Shown here: in pieces, positions 8,255-17,464 of the stretch
How the letters are laid out: every line of letters starts with the position of its first letter
How positions within the stretch are numbered: the first letter of the stretch is position 1
NCBI RefSeq assembly: GCF_028464065.1
Contig: NZ_CP116808.1
Coordinates: forward strand, 3,129,501-3,193,500
Source of the DNA: Saprospira sp. CCB-QB6
GTDB taxonomy: Bacteria > Bacteroidota > Bacteroidia > Chitinophagales > Saprospiraceae
Reading direction: 5' to 3'
DNA length: 64,000 nucleotides
The notes under the pieces: model-generated
Seen by the model: the letters and a program-made list of their open reading frames with translations, nothing else
What the model was told of the DNA's origin: nothing
The model's database searches: none
Position numbers and translations under genes: made by a program

Positions 8255-11200
8255 ATGAAGTTACTCTACACCTTACTACTATTTACGGGGTTTAGCCTGG
8301 GCCTTTTTGCCCAAAAACCAGCTAATGCCCCTCGACCTACCCAAAATCAAACTCAGTTTCAAAAAACACCCTCTGGACATATTCGCTGCGCTACCGTAGA
8401 AATGGAAGCAGAACGAATGCGCAGACAACTCAATACAAACTATGTAGACGATTTTGAACGCTGGATCGCCCCCAAAGTAGCCGAATACAAACAAAAAGCA
8501 GCTAGAACCGGAGCCAAATCTGTCGTTTATACAATTCCCGTTGTGGTGCATGTCATCCATAATGGAGATGCCGTGGGAACAGGAGAAAATATCTCTGACG
8601 CTCAAATCTTGTCACAAATTCAAGTAATGAATGAAGACTTTCGCAAAATAGCAGGCACGCCTGGAGATGGATCTGGTGTAGATGTGGAAATCGAGTTCTG
8701 TATGGCCCAATATGACCCTTCCGGAAACCCAACCGACGGTATTGATCGTATAGATTTAGGCCAAGCTAGCTGGAATACTAATGCTTCAATTGAAGGGACA
8801 CTAAAACCCTCTACCCAATGGGACCCTACGCTCTATCTAAATATGTGGACCTGCCGATTTGGCGGCTCTATGGCTGGCATCCTCGGCTATGCCCAATTTC
8901 CTGATGCTTCAGGCTTAGGTGGACTTAACGCTACAGGCGGAGCCGCCAATACAGACGGTGTTATTATGGCCTTCGATGCCTTCGGCTCTTCAGCTATTGC
9001 CCCTGGAGGAAGCTATAATGCTCCCTACGATTTGGGCCGAACAACTACCCATGAAGTGGGCCACTGGCTCGGTCTTCGCCATATCTGGGGCGATGATGTT
9101 TGTGGTGTAGACGATTTTTGCGCAGATACCCCCGAATCAGATGACGCTAACTACAACTGCGCAACTGGCCATGTCTCTTGCGGAACAGTCGATATGGTCG
9201 AAAACTATATGGATTATTCCAACGATGCCTGTATGAATGTCTTTACCGCAGACCAAAAGGCCCGTATGATTGTCGTCATGAATAACTCTCCCCGACGTAT
9301 GGAGCTGGCTAGCTCCCCAAAATGCGCCCCCCCAACTCCTACTATTGCTTTTGATTTGGATCAAACCACTGTAGCTGAAGGTACAGATTGCAATTACCAA
9401 GAATTTACCCTAGACCTCAATATCGCTCTGCCCCCCTCCGATGATGCTGTCGTGACTTTTGTTCCCTCCGGAACCGCTACTCAAGGCCTAGACTACGACT
9501 TTTTTCCCGCCTCGGTCACTTTTCTTGCTGGCCAACAAAATACCCAAACCCTAACCGTTCGGATCTATAATGATGGAGAAATTGAGGCTACAGAAGGCCT
9601 AACTATCGGCATGAACCTTACCACTGTAGGCGATGCTATACTCACTACCGCAGATACTAGACAACATGTATTTACTGTACAAGATGATGATTATGCCCCT
9701 ATCGCAAATCAATTAGTAGATGTAATTAATGTAGATTTTGAATCTGGTGTAGGTGGATTTACTACCTCCGGAAATACAGGCTCTGATCTTTTTGGCTTAG
9801 GTACTGCCGCTACAGCTTCTAGCGGATTCTGGACCATCGACAATAGCAATGCAACAACTATTGCCTATACCAATGACGATAATTGTAATTGCGATAAGGC
9901 CGCAGATTATCTCTACTCTCCTGTCTTTAGTTTACTTAATGCCAATTCTACTACCTTTAGTTTTGATCACGCTTTTGCTGATATAGCTCCCGAAACTGGA
10001 ACTGTCTCTATCTCGACAAATGGCGCTGCAGGTCCCTTTGTCCAAATTCTTACACTAAGCAATACATTCACGAATAATGGAGGCGGTAGCATTACTACTC
10101 CCTGGGTAACCGTCAATAGTAATTTAGATGCCTATATTGGCCAAAATAACTTAATGCTCCGCTTTGAATACAACGACGGTAGCGATTGGATGTATGGTAT
10201 GGCCCTAGATAATATCCTCCTACAAGCTAATATGAATACCAATATCCAAGAAGATGTGAATACAGCCAACAATGACGATATCTTCTTAGGCCCCAACCAA
10301 ACGGTTTATTTCTATGATCCCGCTACAACTAATGTAATGGGAAGTATCGAAAATACTTCGGCCTGGGATTATGGCTGTAGCACCCTAGAAGTCGATCGCT
10401 CTACAGTAAGTAATGGCGCTCCTACGGCTAATTTCATGGACCTAAATCCTGCAAATGCCTTGATGGCCAAAACCTTCTACCTGAACCCTAGCACTAATAA
10501 CGCTTCAGGAACCTATAACGCTACTTTCTATTTCACAGAAGCAGAAGTTGCCGCTTGGGAGGCCGCTACAGGCAAAACAAGAGCCGACCTCAAAATCATT
10601 AAGGTGGCCAATGACCGCATCTCTAATGTGAATCCAGGGAATTATGCTGCCTATAATATCGAAATCCTTCCCGCAACTCTAGGCGCATTCGGAGCCAATG
10701 GCCTAACCCTTTCAGCTAGCTTTAGTACGGGCTTTTCTGGCTTTGGTTTTGGCGATCCCGATGAGACCCTACTCGCTAATACTTTGGTCCTTTTTAATGC
10801 AGAACGAGAAGGCGATGCTGCTTTGCTAAGCTGGGAAACGGCCTCAGAAGAAGGCTGCAATAGCTTTACGCTCCAACGTTCAGCTAATGGAATTGACTTT
10901 GATGACTTAGTGCAGGTCCCTGCTGAAGGCCAAGCAGCTTTCTACCAAAAACGTGACCTCAAGCCACTCAATGGCTATAATTACTATCGCCTTTTGCAAC
11001 ATTTTGACAATGGAGAGGTCTATAAGTCTGCTGTAAAAGTACTTAATATGAGCCGGACCAAGTTGGAGGCTATTCGCCTGCAACCCAATCCTGCCCGAGA
11101 GCAGATTAGCCTGTTTTTCCATAGTTATCAGGCTGGCGATATCCAATTCCAAATTATCGATGCCCTTGGTCGCCAAATTAGCCCAATTAGCAATATTGCT

Positions 11201-11317
11201 GTAGAAGAAGGACAAAATCGCTTTGAGCTGCCTCTTCAAGATTTTGCGGCTGGAATCTATTTCTTGCGCATCCAACAAGCTAGTCAAAGCTATAACCTCC
11301 GCTTTGTCAAACAATAA
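8255..11317 (+). CDS. T9SS-secreted M43 metalloprotease with Calx-beta domain
   Basis: A large secreted zinc protease of the M43 (pappalysin/cytophagalysin) family, 1020 residues. The signal peptide is residues 1-19. The zinc site HEVGHWLGLRH lies at about residues 266-276, with the Met-turn ENYMDYS near 320 and cysteines between them as usual for the family. A Calx-beta domain (VAEGTDCNYQEF to VFTVQDDDYAP) spans about 370-480. A jelly-roll segment (WTIDNSNATTI to YGMALDNILLQ) follows at about 500-660. A T9SS sorting domain (RLQPNPAREQISLFF, LPLQDFAAGIYFLRI) ends the protein. It probably degrades protein outside the cell. A consensus promoter lies upstream and a terminator follows 37 bp after the stop. 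It stands alone. Confidence 0.92.
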   Translation: MKLLYTLLLFTGFSLGLFAQKPANAPRPTQNQTQFQKTPSGHIRCATVEMEAERMRRQLNTNYVDDFERWIAPKVAEYKQKAARTGAKSVVYTIPVVVHVIHNGDAVGTGENISDAQILSQIQVMNEDFRKIAGTPGDGSGVDVEIEFCMAQYDPSGNPTDGIDRIDLGQASWNTNASIEGTLKPSTQWDPTLYLNMWTCRFGGSMAGILGYAQFPDASGLGGLNATGGAANTDGVIMAFDAFGSSAIAPGGSYNAPYDLGRTTTHEVGHWLGLRHIWGDDVCGVDDFCADTPESDDANYNCATGHVSCGTVDMVENYMDYSNDACMNVFTADQKARMIVVMNNSPRRMELASSPKCAPPTPTIAFDLDQTTVAEGTDCNYQEFTLDLNIALPPSDDAVVTFVPSGTATQGLDYDFFPASVTFLAGQQNTQTLTVRIYNDGEIEATEGLTIGMNLTTVGDAILTTADTRQHVFTVQDDDYAPIANQLVDVINVDFESGVGGFTTSGNTGSDLFGLGTAATASSGFWTIDNSNATTIAYTNDDNCNCDKAADYLYSPVFSLLNANSTTFSFDHAFADIAPETGTVSISTNGAAGPFVQILTLSNTFTNNGGGSITTPWVTVNSNLDAYIGQNNLMLRFEYNDGSDWMYGMALDNILLQANMNTNIQEDVNTANNDDIFLGPNQTVYFYDPATTNVMGSIENTSAWDYGCSTLEVDRSTVSNGAPTANFMDLNPANALMAKTFYLNPSTNNASGTYNATFYFTEAEVAAWEAATGKTRADLKIIKVANDRISNVNPGNYAAYNIEILPATLGAFGANGLTLSASFSTGFSGFGFGDPDETLLANTLVLFNAEREGDAALLSWETASEEGCNSFTLQRSANGIDFDDLVQVPAEGQAAFYQKRDLKPLNGYNYYRLLQHFDNGEVYKSAVKVLNMSRTKLEAIRLQPNPAREQISLFFHSYQAGDIQFQIIDALGRQISPISNIAVEEGQNRFELPLQDFAAGIYFLRIQQASQSYNLRFVKQ

Positions 11318-11353
11318 AATAAGTAGTCTTTATCCCAAAAGGCGATAAACGCT

Positions 11354-11389
11354 AAACAGCTCAACCGTTTTGTTGGGCTGTTTTTTTTT
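11354..11389 (+). terminator. Rho-independent terminator of the M43 protease gene
   Basis: An 11-bp stem (AACAGCTCAAC/GTTGGGCTGTT, one G-T pair), a 4-base loop, then nine T. Confidence 0.9.
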
Positions 11390-11406
11390 GTCCCTACTGA
11401 TGCTTT

Positions 11407-11522
11407 GGGGCCTCCGCAGCAAAGCTGCGGCGCTATGTTGCGGGGCTCGCAGGCCTGCTCGGCCCTGCGGCGGCAAAGCCGCCTGGGTCTGGCCTTCGGC
11501 CACCCCTCCACAGCGCTAGGCC
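11407..11522 (+). repeat. GC-rich intergenic structured repeat, copy 4 (GGGGCCT end type)
   Basis: Starts just after the terminator. Hairpin 1 is CCGCAGC/GCTGCGG, hairpin 2 GGCGGC/GCCGCC and hairpin 3 GGCC/GGCC, with closing CGCTAGGCC. Its 3' flank (11523-11570) matches the flank of copy 2, and it is tail to tail with copy 5. Confidence 0.85.
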
Positions 11523-11650
11523 TTCTACCACTTAGCTAAAGAATAGGCTGTTTGGGGGGACAAGGGCCAATTAGAAATGGGGGAAGAGATGGATTGTTTA
11601 GCAGCTATCCTATTGGAGACCGTTAATTTATCTTCGTCTTGTTGCGGATA

Positions 11651-11785
11651 GCAGGCCCGTAGGGCCGCAGGCTGAGCTGCCGGAGCAGGGCCGCGCAGCG
11701 GCAGACCAAAGCCCGTAGGGCTGCAGGGCCGAGCGAAGAGCGAGCTGCGAAGTGGAGCGACCCGACCGCAGGGAGGGGCAGCCCC
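11651..11785 (-). repeat. GC-rich intergenic structured repeat, copy 5 (GGGGCTG end type)
   Basis: Inverted element. The minus strand starts GGGGCTGCCCC, hairpin 2 is AGCCC/GGGCT, and the tail hairpin GGCCC/GGGCC is followed by TGCTATCCGCAA, closely resembling the tail of copy 1. With copy 4 it forms a composite that is an inverted, diverged version of the copy 1-copy 2 pair. Confidence 0.85.
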
Positions 11786-11844
11786 TAAAGAATTAAGAAA
11801 AAGACAAGAGGATTATTTAGGTTTTAGATTTCCTTTTGGCTCCT

Positions 11845-11852
11845 TATCTTTG
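11845..11852 (+). promoter_or_regulatory. Probable -7 box of the DUF4340-like gene
   Basis: TATCTTTG matches the Bacteroidota -7 consensus TAnnTTTG and lies 23 bp before the ATG at 11876. No clear TTTG is found at -33 (TTTT is there instead), so the site is probable rather than certain. Confidence 0.5.
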
Positions 11853-11875
11853 GAGCTTATATCAAACAACAGAAT

Positions 11876-12949
11876 ATGAAACGGATTGGATTATTAGCTC
11901 TTATTTTGCTCCTTTTATTGGGTTTGGCTTATTGGGTTTGGCAAGGACAGGAAGAGTATAAAGATAGTTTTGCAGAGGTAGAGCACACGCAATTTGCGGT
12001 AGAAAATGCAAGGGAGGTTTTACATAAAATCTTTTTGGCGGATAAGCGAGGCAATCAGGCTCTTTTTGAGAAGCAGGATGATGGAAGTTGGACCTATACG
12101 AATCAGGTTACGGGCAAGGTGTTTACGCCTAGTCCCAATGCATTTAACAACTTAATGGAGACGATTGAGAAAGTGCGGGCGAGAAATCGCGTGCCTGCGC
12201 CTTCGGTAAATTCGGTGCTCAAGGGAATTGGAAGTATAGGGGTTAAGGTAGAGCTTTATAACAAAAGAGATGAGAAGATGCGGACCTACTATATTGGGGG
12301 GCCTGCGGATGCGGGGCAAGCTACTTTTGCGGTGATGGAAGGTGCTGAGGTACCTTATATGGTCTATTTGCCTAAGTTTTCGGGGAGTATTGACACTCGT
12401 TATACGACTAGAGAGGAGGCCTTAAGAGATAAAGCGATGTTACGTCTTAATTCGAAAAACATTCGTTCGGTAGAAATGGAATATTACTCGCCAGAGCAGC
12501 GTCCATATTCTTTTCATATAGATTGTAATGGGGGAGAGGAGTACGAATTGCGTCCTTTATATCAGATGCCCAATGGTGATAACGTTGCAAAGGGGAGTGT
12601 AAAAAAGGAATATATCACAGCTTATTTGGAAGAAATGGAGTTTATGGGAGCCGAGCGTTTAATTTATGATGCGCCCTTGCGAGATTCCATTGTGAAAACG
12701 GTTCCTTTTGCCCAAATGCGTTATGAGTTTAAGGATGGGAAAAAAGAGCAATTGAGCATTTATCCAGTGATCAATCCTTCTTATGATCGTGGTGATGGCC
12801 GTCCGGGTTTGCGAGAGCGAGTTATTCGTTATTTTGTAGATCGGGATGAGGATCATTTTTATTTGGCCCAGAATCTCGTTTTGCAAAAGCTATTGCGTCC
12901 TTATGATTTTTTCTTAGTGACTGAGCCTCCCCAAGCTCCCCAAAAATAA
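11876..12949 (+). CDS. Membrane-anchored DUF4340-like protein
   Basis: A 357-residue protein with one N-terminal membrane segment (residues 5-23, Leu-rich) and a large domain outside the inner membrane. The segment TYYIGGPADAGQATFAVMEG followed by PYMVYLPKFSGSIDTRYTT resembles what I remember of DUF4340 proteins of Bacteroidota, in which a per-residue gap penalty-like pattern of VAV strands is repeated. The function of that domain is unknown. The stop codon is 4 bp before the ATG of the LRR gene, so the two are almost certainly co-transcribed, which suggests related roles. A TATCTTTG -7 box is upstream. The DUF assignment is from memory and would need a profile search. Confidence 0.65.
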   Translation: MKRIGLLALILLLLLGLAYWVWQGQEEYKDSFAEVEHTQFAVENAREVLHKIFLADKRGNQALFEKQDDGSWTYTNQVTGKVFTPSPNAFNNLMETIEKVRARNRVPAPSVNSVLKGIGSIGVKVELYNKRDEKMRTYYIGGPADAGQATFAVMEGAEVPYMVYLPKFSGSIDTRYTTREEALRDKAMLRLNSKNIRSVEMEYYSPEQRPYSFHIDCNGGEEYELRPLYQMPNGDNVAKGSVKKEYITAYLEEMEFMGAERLIYDAPLRDSIVKTVPFAQMRYEFKDGKKEQLSIYPVINPSYDRGDGRPGLRERVIRYFVDRDEDHFYLAQNLVLQKLLRPYDFFLVTEPPQAPQK

Positions 12950-12953
12950 ATTT

Positions 12954-14525
12954 ATGCCCAATCGATTTACTGCCGAGGAATTAGAAAACTTACTGCTGTT
13001 GTTGCGGAGTCCAGAGCCACAAAATGTAGCTTTGGCTTTTAGTCTGTTGGCTGAGGGGCCGCAGCCTATACAGTTGCAGGCGGCTATTTTTTATGTCTAT
13101 CAATTTTCGGCTTCTGCCTCTATTCGAGAAGAAGCTCAGCGTCTGCTAAAGGCTAATCCTAAAGTAGGTAAATCGGCTGTGATGGATTTTTACTGGGAGC
13201 AGATTAGCCGTTCTCTGCTCTTATCTTCTCAGGAGAAAACTTTGGCCCAGCAGCTTCATCTTTGTGAGGCGGAGGCGGGTTTGCCAGCGCAGTTATTGGC
13301 GGAATGGCTGTATGAAGATTATAAGTTGGGGGCTTATTATTTATTGGATGGTGGGCGAAAGGCGGATGCGGATTTGAGTTTTTGTACGACTGGGGATCTG
13401 ATTGATCTTTCGCAAGCAGGTTTGGAGGAGTTTCCAAGGGCAGTTTTGGCCCATAAAGGCTTGCGACATCTTCGCTTGAGTGATAACTTTTTGCGGCGTT
13501 TGCCAATAGAAATAGCGGAGCTAGAAGCCTTGGAGGTCTTAGAATTATCGGGTAATCAGTTGCGCAAATTGCCCAAGGCTTTGCTTTCGCTTAAAAAACT
13601 CAAGCGGATTCAGTTGGGGCGAAATAATCTCAAGGATTTTCCTAGTTTCTTGGCTCAACTACCTGCACTAGAGGCTTTAGAGTTGACGGGCAGTTGTCAG
13701 GTGAATTTACAAAAAGGCTTGGCCTTGCCCGAAGAGTTTTGTCGGGCGCCTAAATTGCGCCGTTTGGGCTTGGCCAATTATAAAAGGCCTTCTCAGAGCC
13801 TTAAAGCCTATACCCCTTTTCATAATTATCCTCATTTTAGCGAACTAAGCCTGCCCGAAGGGCAACGGTTGCCTTTAGAAAACCCTTTGGCTATGGCCGC
13901 CCTCGCTTTTGAGCAGAATAAAGAGGGCTTGGCTTTTTTGCTTCGGTATAGCGAGGATAGTGAGGAAAAACGCCGTCTTTTGGCTCATTTCTACCAAGAA
14001 GAGGCCAAAACTATGGATTTATCGGGCCAGTATTTAGAGCATCTTCCGGCCGAATTAGCGGATTTTGATATAGAAATCTTGGACCTTAGTCAGTGTCGAA
14101 TTGGTTTGGTGGGCAGTTATTATAAACAAACCGAAGAACTCTCTAAGGGGGCGCAGCAGGTAGATCAGGAGCGGCTTACTATTTTGGGCCAATTGAAAAA
14201 TATGCGGGCGCTTTCGCTCAAAAATTGTAGCCTAACAGCTCTGCCCAAAGCCTTATTTGATTTGCCTCACTTAGAGGATTTAGATTTATCTTATAACCTC
14301 TTGGAAGAGTTTCCCCAAAATTGGGAAGGACTCCCCAATTTGCAGCGCCTATCTTTTTATCAAAGCTTTTCGGTTTATAGCCCCTCTTTGGTGTTGCCTC
14401 CTTCTTTCCTTCAATTAGAACAATTGCGCGAGCTACGGTTTTATCTGCATACGGCAGCTAAAGAGGGCGTCAAAGAACAGATCAAAACGCATTTTGGACC
14501 AGAACTTCAGTATCTACTCGATTAG
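12954..14525 (+). CDS. Leucine-rich repeat protein
   Basis: A 523-residue protein without signal peptide, probably cytosolic. Two blocks of leucine-rich repeats of the bacterial 23-residue type are visible. The first covers about residues 145-265 (LRHLRLSDNFLRRLP, LEVLELSGNQLRKLP, LKRIQLGRNNLKDFP). The second covers about 350-500 (MDLSGQYLEHLP, MRALSLKNCSLTALP, LEDLDLSYNLLEEFP). The N-terminal 140 residues are helical and may form a HEAT-like cap. LRR domains bind proteins; the partner is unknown. It follows the DUF4340-like gene by 4 bp, and its 3' end overlaps the convergent DUF3810 gene by 12 bp, so no room remains for a terminator. Confidence 0.85.
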   Translation: MPNRFTAEELENLLLLLRSPEPQNVALAFSLLAEGPQPIQLQAAIFYVYQFSASASIREEAQRLLKANPKVGKSAVMDFYWEQISRSLLLSSQEKTLAQQLHLCEAEAGLPAQLLAEWLYEDYKLGAYYLLDGGRKADADLSFCTTGDLIDLSQAGLEEFPRAVLAHKGLRHLRLSDNFLRRLPIEIAELEALEVLELSGNQLRKLPKALLSLKKLKRIQLGRNNLKDFPSFLAQLPALEALELTGSCQVNLQKGLALPEEFCRAPKLRRLGLANYKRPSQSLKAYTPFHNYPHFSELSLPEGQRLPLENPLAMAALAFEQNKEGLAFLLRYSEDSEEKRRLLAHFYQEEAKTMDLSGQYLEHLPAELADFDIEILDLSQCRIGLVGSYYKQTEELSKGAQQVDQERLTILGQLKNMRALSLKNCSLTALPKALFDLPHLEDLDLSYNLLEEFPQNWEGLPNLQRLSFYQSFSVYSPSLVLPPSFLQLEQLRELRFYLHTAAKEGVKEQIKTHFGPELQYLLD

Positions 14526-15605
14526 CTTTTGCTTTTCCCAGGCATAAACCAATAAAACCATGCGGTCATAGGAGTCTAGTCCCTCTTTTACGCCCTGCAT
14601 TTGGAGGTAAGTTTCATAGGCTATGCCATGCAGGCCCGGCACAAACTCAAAATAGGGCTGCATTTGGGCATAAATAGCTTCTAAATCTTGATGAACGCCT
14701 CGGTCAATTTGGTCTCTCATATAGCGATAATAGCCATAATCACTATACTTTAGCTCCGAAAAAACATAGCGCCAATAGGCCAGCTCTCCCGTATAGCGCA
14801 CAAAGGCATTAGAAGAAGCTTTGCAAGCGATATAAGCCAAAAAATTACAGCTGGCCTCATCGCCAAAGCCATAACCATGGGCCAGCTCATGGGCTATCGT
14901 AAAGGGCTGTTGCAAAGGATGTAGGGCCGATTCTATATGGGCTTCTCCCGTAAAGGGCCAATAAAAACCAGAGGCGTTAAAGCCATAGCCCAAGCCCTTG
15001 GGCTGCAAGGCCCGCAATTTAAAACTCGCCTGATGGGGATAGCCCAATTTGGCCAACTCCCCCTCCAAACAAGTCCGCAGATGAGCCACTAAATCCCTAG
15101 GCAAAATCGCACTATCTAAGGCAAAGCTATCTAAGGGAGCAATTTCATAACGAGCTTGAGCCACTCGCTCAAGAATCAGGGCGCCTTCGGCCCGTAGTTC
15201 TTCTTGACTCAAGGGCGCAACGGCTAAATTTAACTGCTCCTCTAAAGGAATTCTAGCATAATTATAGCCCCAAAGGCCCAAAAAAAGGCTGACAATCACA
15301 CCCACAAAATTAGCCGAAGCCCGCAATTGTATCCAGTAAAATTTCTTCCACCCCCCAAAGGGCCTAGCCCGATAAGCAACCCACAAACGATAAGCCCCCC
15401 AAACAAAGAAACTGGCCCAAAACAAATAAAAAGCAGCAAAAGGCAAACCCGAGAACAAAGCATCTAGCCCTTTCCGAATAGACAAAAAAATGCCCCGAGC
15501 ATAATAGGTCTCACAATGAGCCGGAAAAAATCCCCAAAAAACTCTTAACAAAAGGGCCAAAAGGCCAAGCAGGAAAGGGAAGTAGTTTTTCAGGAAAAAC
15601 CGCAT
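14514..15605 (-). CDS. DUF3810 family membrane protein with HELAH zinc motif
   Basis: A 363-residue protein with about three membrane segments in the first 125 residues (about 8-28, 52-75, 97-118) and a soluble C-terminal domain. That domain has an HEXXH zinc-protease signature, FTIAHELAHGYGF, at about residue 235. Downstream EASCNFLAY matches the conserved EANFLAY segment that supplies the third zinc ligand in this family (DUF3810, common in Bacteroidota). It is thus a putative membrane metallopeptidase; no substrate is known. It converges with the LRR gene, overlapping it by 12 bp, and is 40 bp from the divergent small membrane protein gene. Confidence 0.8.
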   Translation of the reverse strand: MRFFLKNYFPFLLGLLALLLRVFWGFFPAHCETYYARGIFLSIRKGLDALFSGLPFAAFYLFWASFFVWGAYRLWVAYRARPFGGWKKFYWIQLRASANFVGVIVSLFLGLWGYNYARIPLEEQLNLAVAPLSQEELRAEGALILERVAQARYEIAPLDSFALDSAILPRDLVAHLRTCLEGELAKLGYPHQASFKLRALQPKGLGYGFNASGFYWPFTGEAHIESALHPLQQPFTIAHELAHGYGFGDEASCNFLAYIACKASSNAFVRYTGELAYWRYVFSELKYSDYGYYRYMRDQIDRGVHQDLEAIYAQMQPYFEFVPGLHGIAYETYLQMQGVKEGLDSYDRMVLLVYAWEKQKLIE

Positions 15606-15645
15606 ATTTTCTATATTTTGGACAGCTGATTAAAATACTAAAGTT

Positions 15646-16047
15646 ATGGATTTCCTCTTGGCACTCAAAGCCTTTTTCTTGGGCTTCATTTACCTAGGCG
15701 GTATTTTTGCCTTGGCGGGCTTCCTTTTGCCCATTTTCCCCCTGCCACTATTGCTTTATATTCGCCAAAAGTTATTGGGCTTTAGCGATAAAATTGCCCT
15801 CAAAAATGAAGCCCGTGGCCGAAAACTTTGGCGACTCTCTAGAAGCCTAATGATGGGCCTCTCAGGCATTTTGCTACTCGGCCTTTTGGGCTATGCAAGC
15901 TACAGCTTCCAATGGGTTTTGGCCCAATATATCCCCCAAGAAAATGCCCAGTTTTGGACTTATTTTGGCCTTGGACTTGGCCTGCCCGTTTTCTATTATT
16001 TCTGGGTCGTCTGGAAAATGTATAAGCGACAACTCGCCACTTTCTAA
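15646..16047 (+). CDS. Small membrane protein of unknown function
   Basis: A 133-residue protein with three predicted membrane segments (about residues 9-36, 70-95, 105-125) and basic loops. I recognise no family motif. It is divergent from the DUF3810 gene with 40 bp between the starts, so the two promoters must overlap. ATG 15646 is preceded by an A-rich stretch. A repeat element follows its stop by 88 bp. Confidence 0.65.
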   Translation: MDFLLALKAFFLGFIYLGGIFALAGFLLPIFPLPLLLYIRQKLLGFSDKIALKNEARGRKLWRLSRSLMMGLSGILLLGLLGYASYSFQWVLAQYIPQENAQFWTYFGLGLGLPVFYYFWVVWKMYKRQLATF

Positions 16048-16135
16048 TCTACTTAGGGCCAATACGCTGCCCAATTTAAGCGGTCCAACTCAGTTGTTTA
16101 GCTTCTTGGAATTGGCTGCTGTTTTGGGGCCTCCG

Positions 16136-16316
16136 CCTCGCTACGCTCGTCGGCGCTACGTTGCGCAGCTCGCTATTACTTGCTTCGCTGCGTCGGCTCC
16201 CGTTGGTCGGGTCGCTCGGCCCTGCGGCGCTTGCAGCGCCTTGGTCTGGCCTGACGGCCACTGCTGCACATCGCTAGGCCAGTCGCTTCGCTCCTTTGCG
16301 GCGGCTCCGCCGCCTG
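16136..16316 (+). repeat. GC-rich intergenic structured repeat, copy 6 (longest copy)
   Basis: GGGGCCT end type with an insertion in the core: extra bases are present between AGCTCGC and CGCTCGGCCC, at about 16170-16215. Hairpin 2 is GGCGC/GCGCC and hairpin 3 GGCC/GGCC. A long tail hairpin rich in GGCGGC/GCCGCC ends it. Confidence 0.8.
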
Positions 16317-16360
16317 TCTTGTCCAAAGGACCAAATTACCATCATTAAAATCATCATCTT

Positions 16361-17131
16361 ATGAATATCACCTTGGTCCAAGCCGATTTGGTTTGGGAAA
16401 AGCCTGCGGCCAACTTGGCCCATTTTGATGAGCTCTTGGCGCCTTTGGCCCAAGCTCAAACAGATCTCATCATTTTGCCCGAAATGTTTAACACGGGCTT
16501 CAGTATGCAGCCTCAAAAATTGGCGGAGCCTATGATGGGGCTATCTATGCAATGGATGCAACAAAAAGCAGAAGCATTTGGGGCCGTTTTGGCGGCTAGC
16601 CTAATCATTGAAGAGCAAGGAAAGTATTTTAATCGCTTTGTCTGGATGCCCCCCACTGGCGAGTATAAGATCTATGATAAAAAGCATTTGTTTAGCATGG
16701 CCCAAGAAGATATGCACTATGAGGCGGGCCAAGAAAGAATCATCATTGAGTATAAAGGCTGGCGAATTTGCCCTTTTATTTGCTATGATCTTCGCTTTCC
16801 CGCTTGGAATCGCAACTGGGAAGAAGAACAATATGATTTAGCAATCTATGTGGCCAACTGGCCCGACAAGCGCAGCGCTCATTGGCGAGCCCTATTACAG
16901 GCCCGAGCTATCGAAAATCAGGTTTATGTAGCTGCTGTAAATCGAGTAGGTTTGGATGGCACAGATTTGTACTATTCTGGATTTAGTAGTTTTATTGCTC
17001 CTGATGGCGAAATATTATTTCAATCTAAAGCTGTAGAGCAAATTAAAAGTATAGAGATTAACATAGATCAATTGTTGGATATTCGGAAAAAGTTGCCTTT
17101 TTTGAAGGATAGGGACAAGAAAATAGTATAA
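16361..17131 (+). CDS. Nitrilase-superfamily amidase, omega-amidase type
   Basis: A cytosolic carbon-nitrogen hydrolase, 256 residues, the usual length for omega-amidase (YafV/NIT2 type), which hydrolyses 2-oxoglutaramate or 2-oxosuccinamate to the oxoacid and ammonia. The Glu-Lys-Cys triad is visible: Glu in LPEMFNTGFSM near residue 40, Lys in YDKKHLFSM near residue 107, Cys in PFICYDLRFP near residue 141. The FNTGFSM and DLRFPAWNRN strings are typical of the YafV subgroup. ATG 16361 begins the beta strand MNITLVQADLVW. The role in methionine-salvage transaminase repair is inferred from the family. A terminator hairpin inside a duplicated 79-bp unit follows the stop by 70 bp. Confidence 0.88.
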   Translation: MNITLVQADLVWEKPAANLAHFDELLAPLAQAQTDLIILPEMFNTGFSMQPQKLAEPMMGLSMQWMQQKAEAFGAVLAASLIIEEQGKYFNRFVWMPPTGEYKIYDKKHLFSMAQEDMHYEAGQERIIIEYKGWRICPFICYDLRFPAWNRNWEEEQYDLAIYVANWPDKRSAHWRALLQARAIENQVYVAAVNRVGLDGTDLYYSGFSSFIAPDGEILFQSKAVEQIKSIEINIDQLLDIRKKLPFLKDRDKKIV

Positions 17132-17155
17132 ATCCTTTTTTTTAATGTAAAATAC

Positions 17156-17234
17156 ATTATATTAGAACTACTTGTTCTTCATACATTTTTTAGGGGTTAG
17201 TACCTGCTCACTTTTGTGGGCAGGTCTTTTTTTG
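17156..17234 (+). repeat. 79-bp direct repeat, copy A
   Basis: Differs from copy B at only one base. It contains a small hairpin GAAC-TACTT-GTTC and then the terminator hairpin 17202-17225. Copy A serves as terminator for the amidase gene. Confidence 0.9.
17202..17233 (+). terminator. Terminator hairpin in repeat copy A
   Basis: A 10-bp stem (ACCTGCTCAC/GTGGGCAGGT, one G-T pair), loop TTTT, then a T tract of eight. Confidence 0.85.
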
Positions 17235-17464
17235 CAATTAAATGTCTTAAGTACAATTTAAGTCTTTTTATATATTTGATAGACAATAGAATAGATTTGT
17301 TGGGCTGTTTTTTTCCTGTTGTTGAAGGTTAAATCTGTACGGTCAGCTATTTTTTGTCGTAGCCTTAGGCTATTTTAGTATTGCCCTATATCGGGTTGCA
17401 GTTGTCATGTTTTTGAGAATAAATGTTAAAAAACAGGGAGCTATTTCAAAAGAAAAAAAAATCT
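17235..17464. other. AT-rich spacer between the two 79-bp repeats, no gene seen
   Basis: 230 bp with no credible open frame. It contains the string TTGTTGGGCTGTTTTTTT (about 17298-17315), which looks like the descending half of a terminator such as that at 11370-11389. It is possibly a gene remnant after duplication. Confidence 0.4.

Noticed and set aside
15893-16348. 151-codon frame overlapping the small membrane protein and repeat copy 6
   Set aside because: It overlaps a better gene and runs through a structured repeat.
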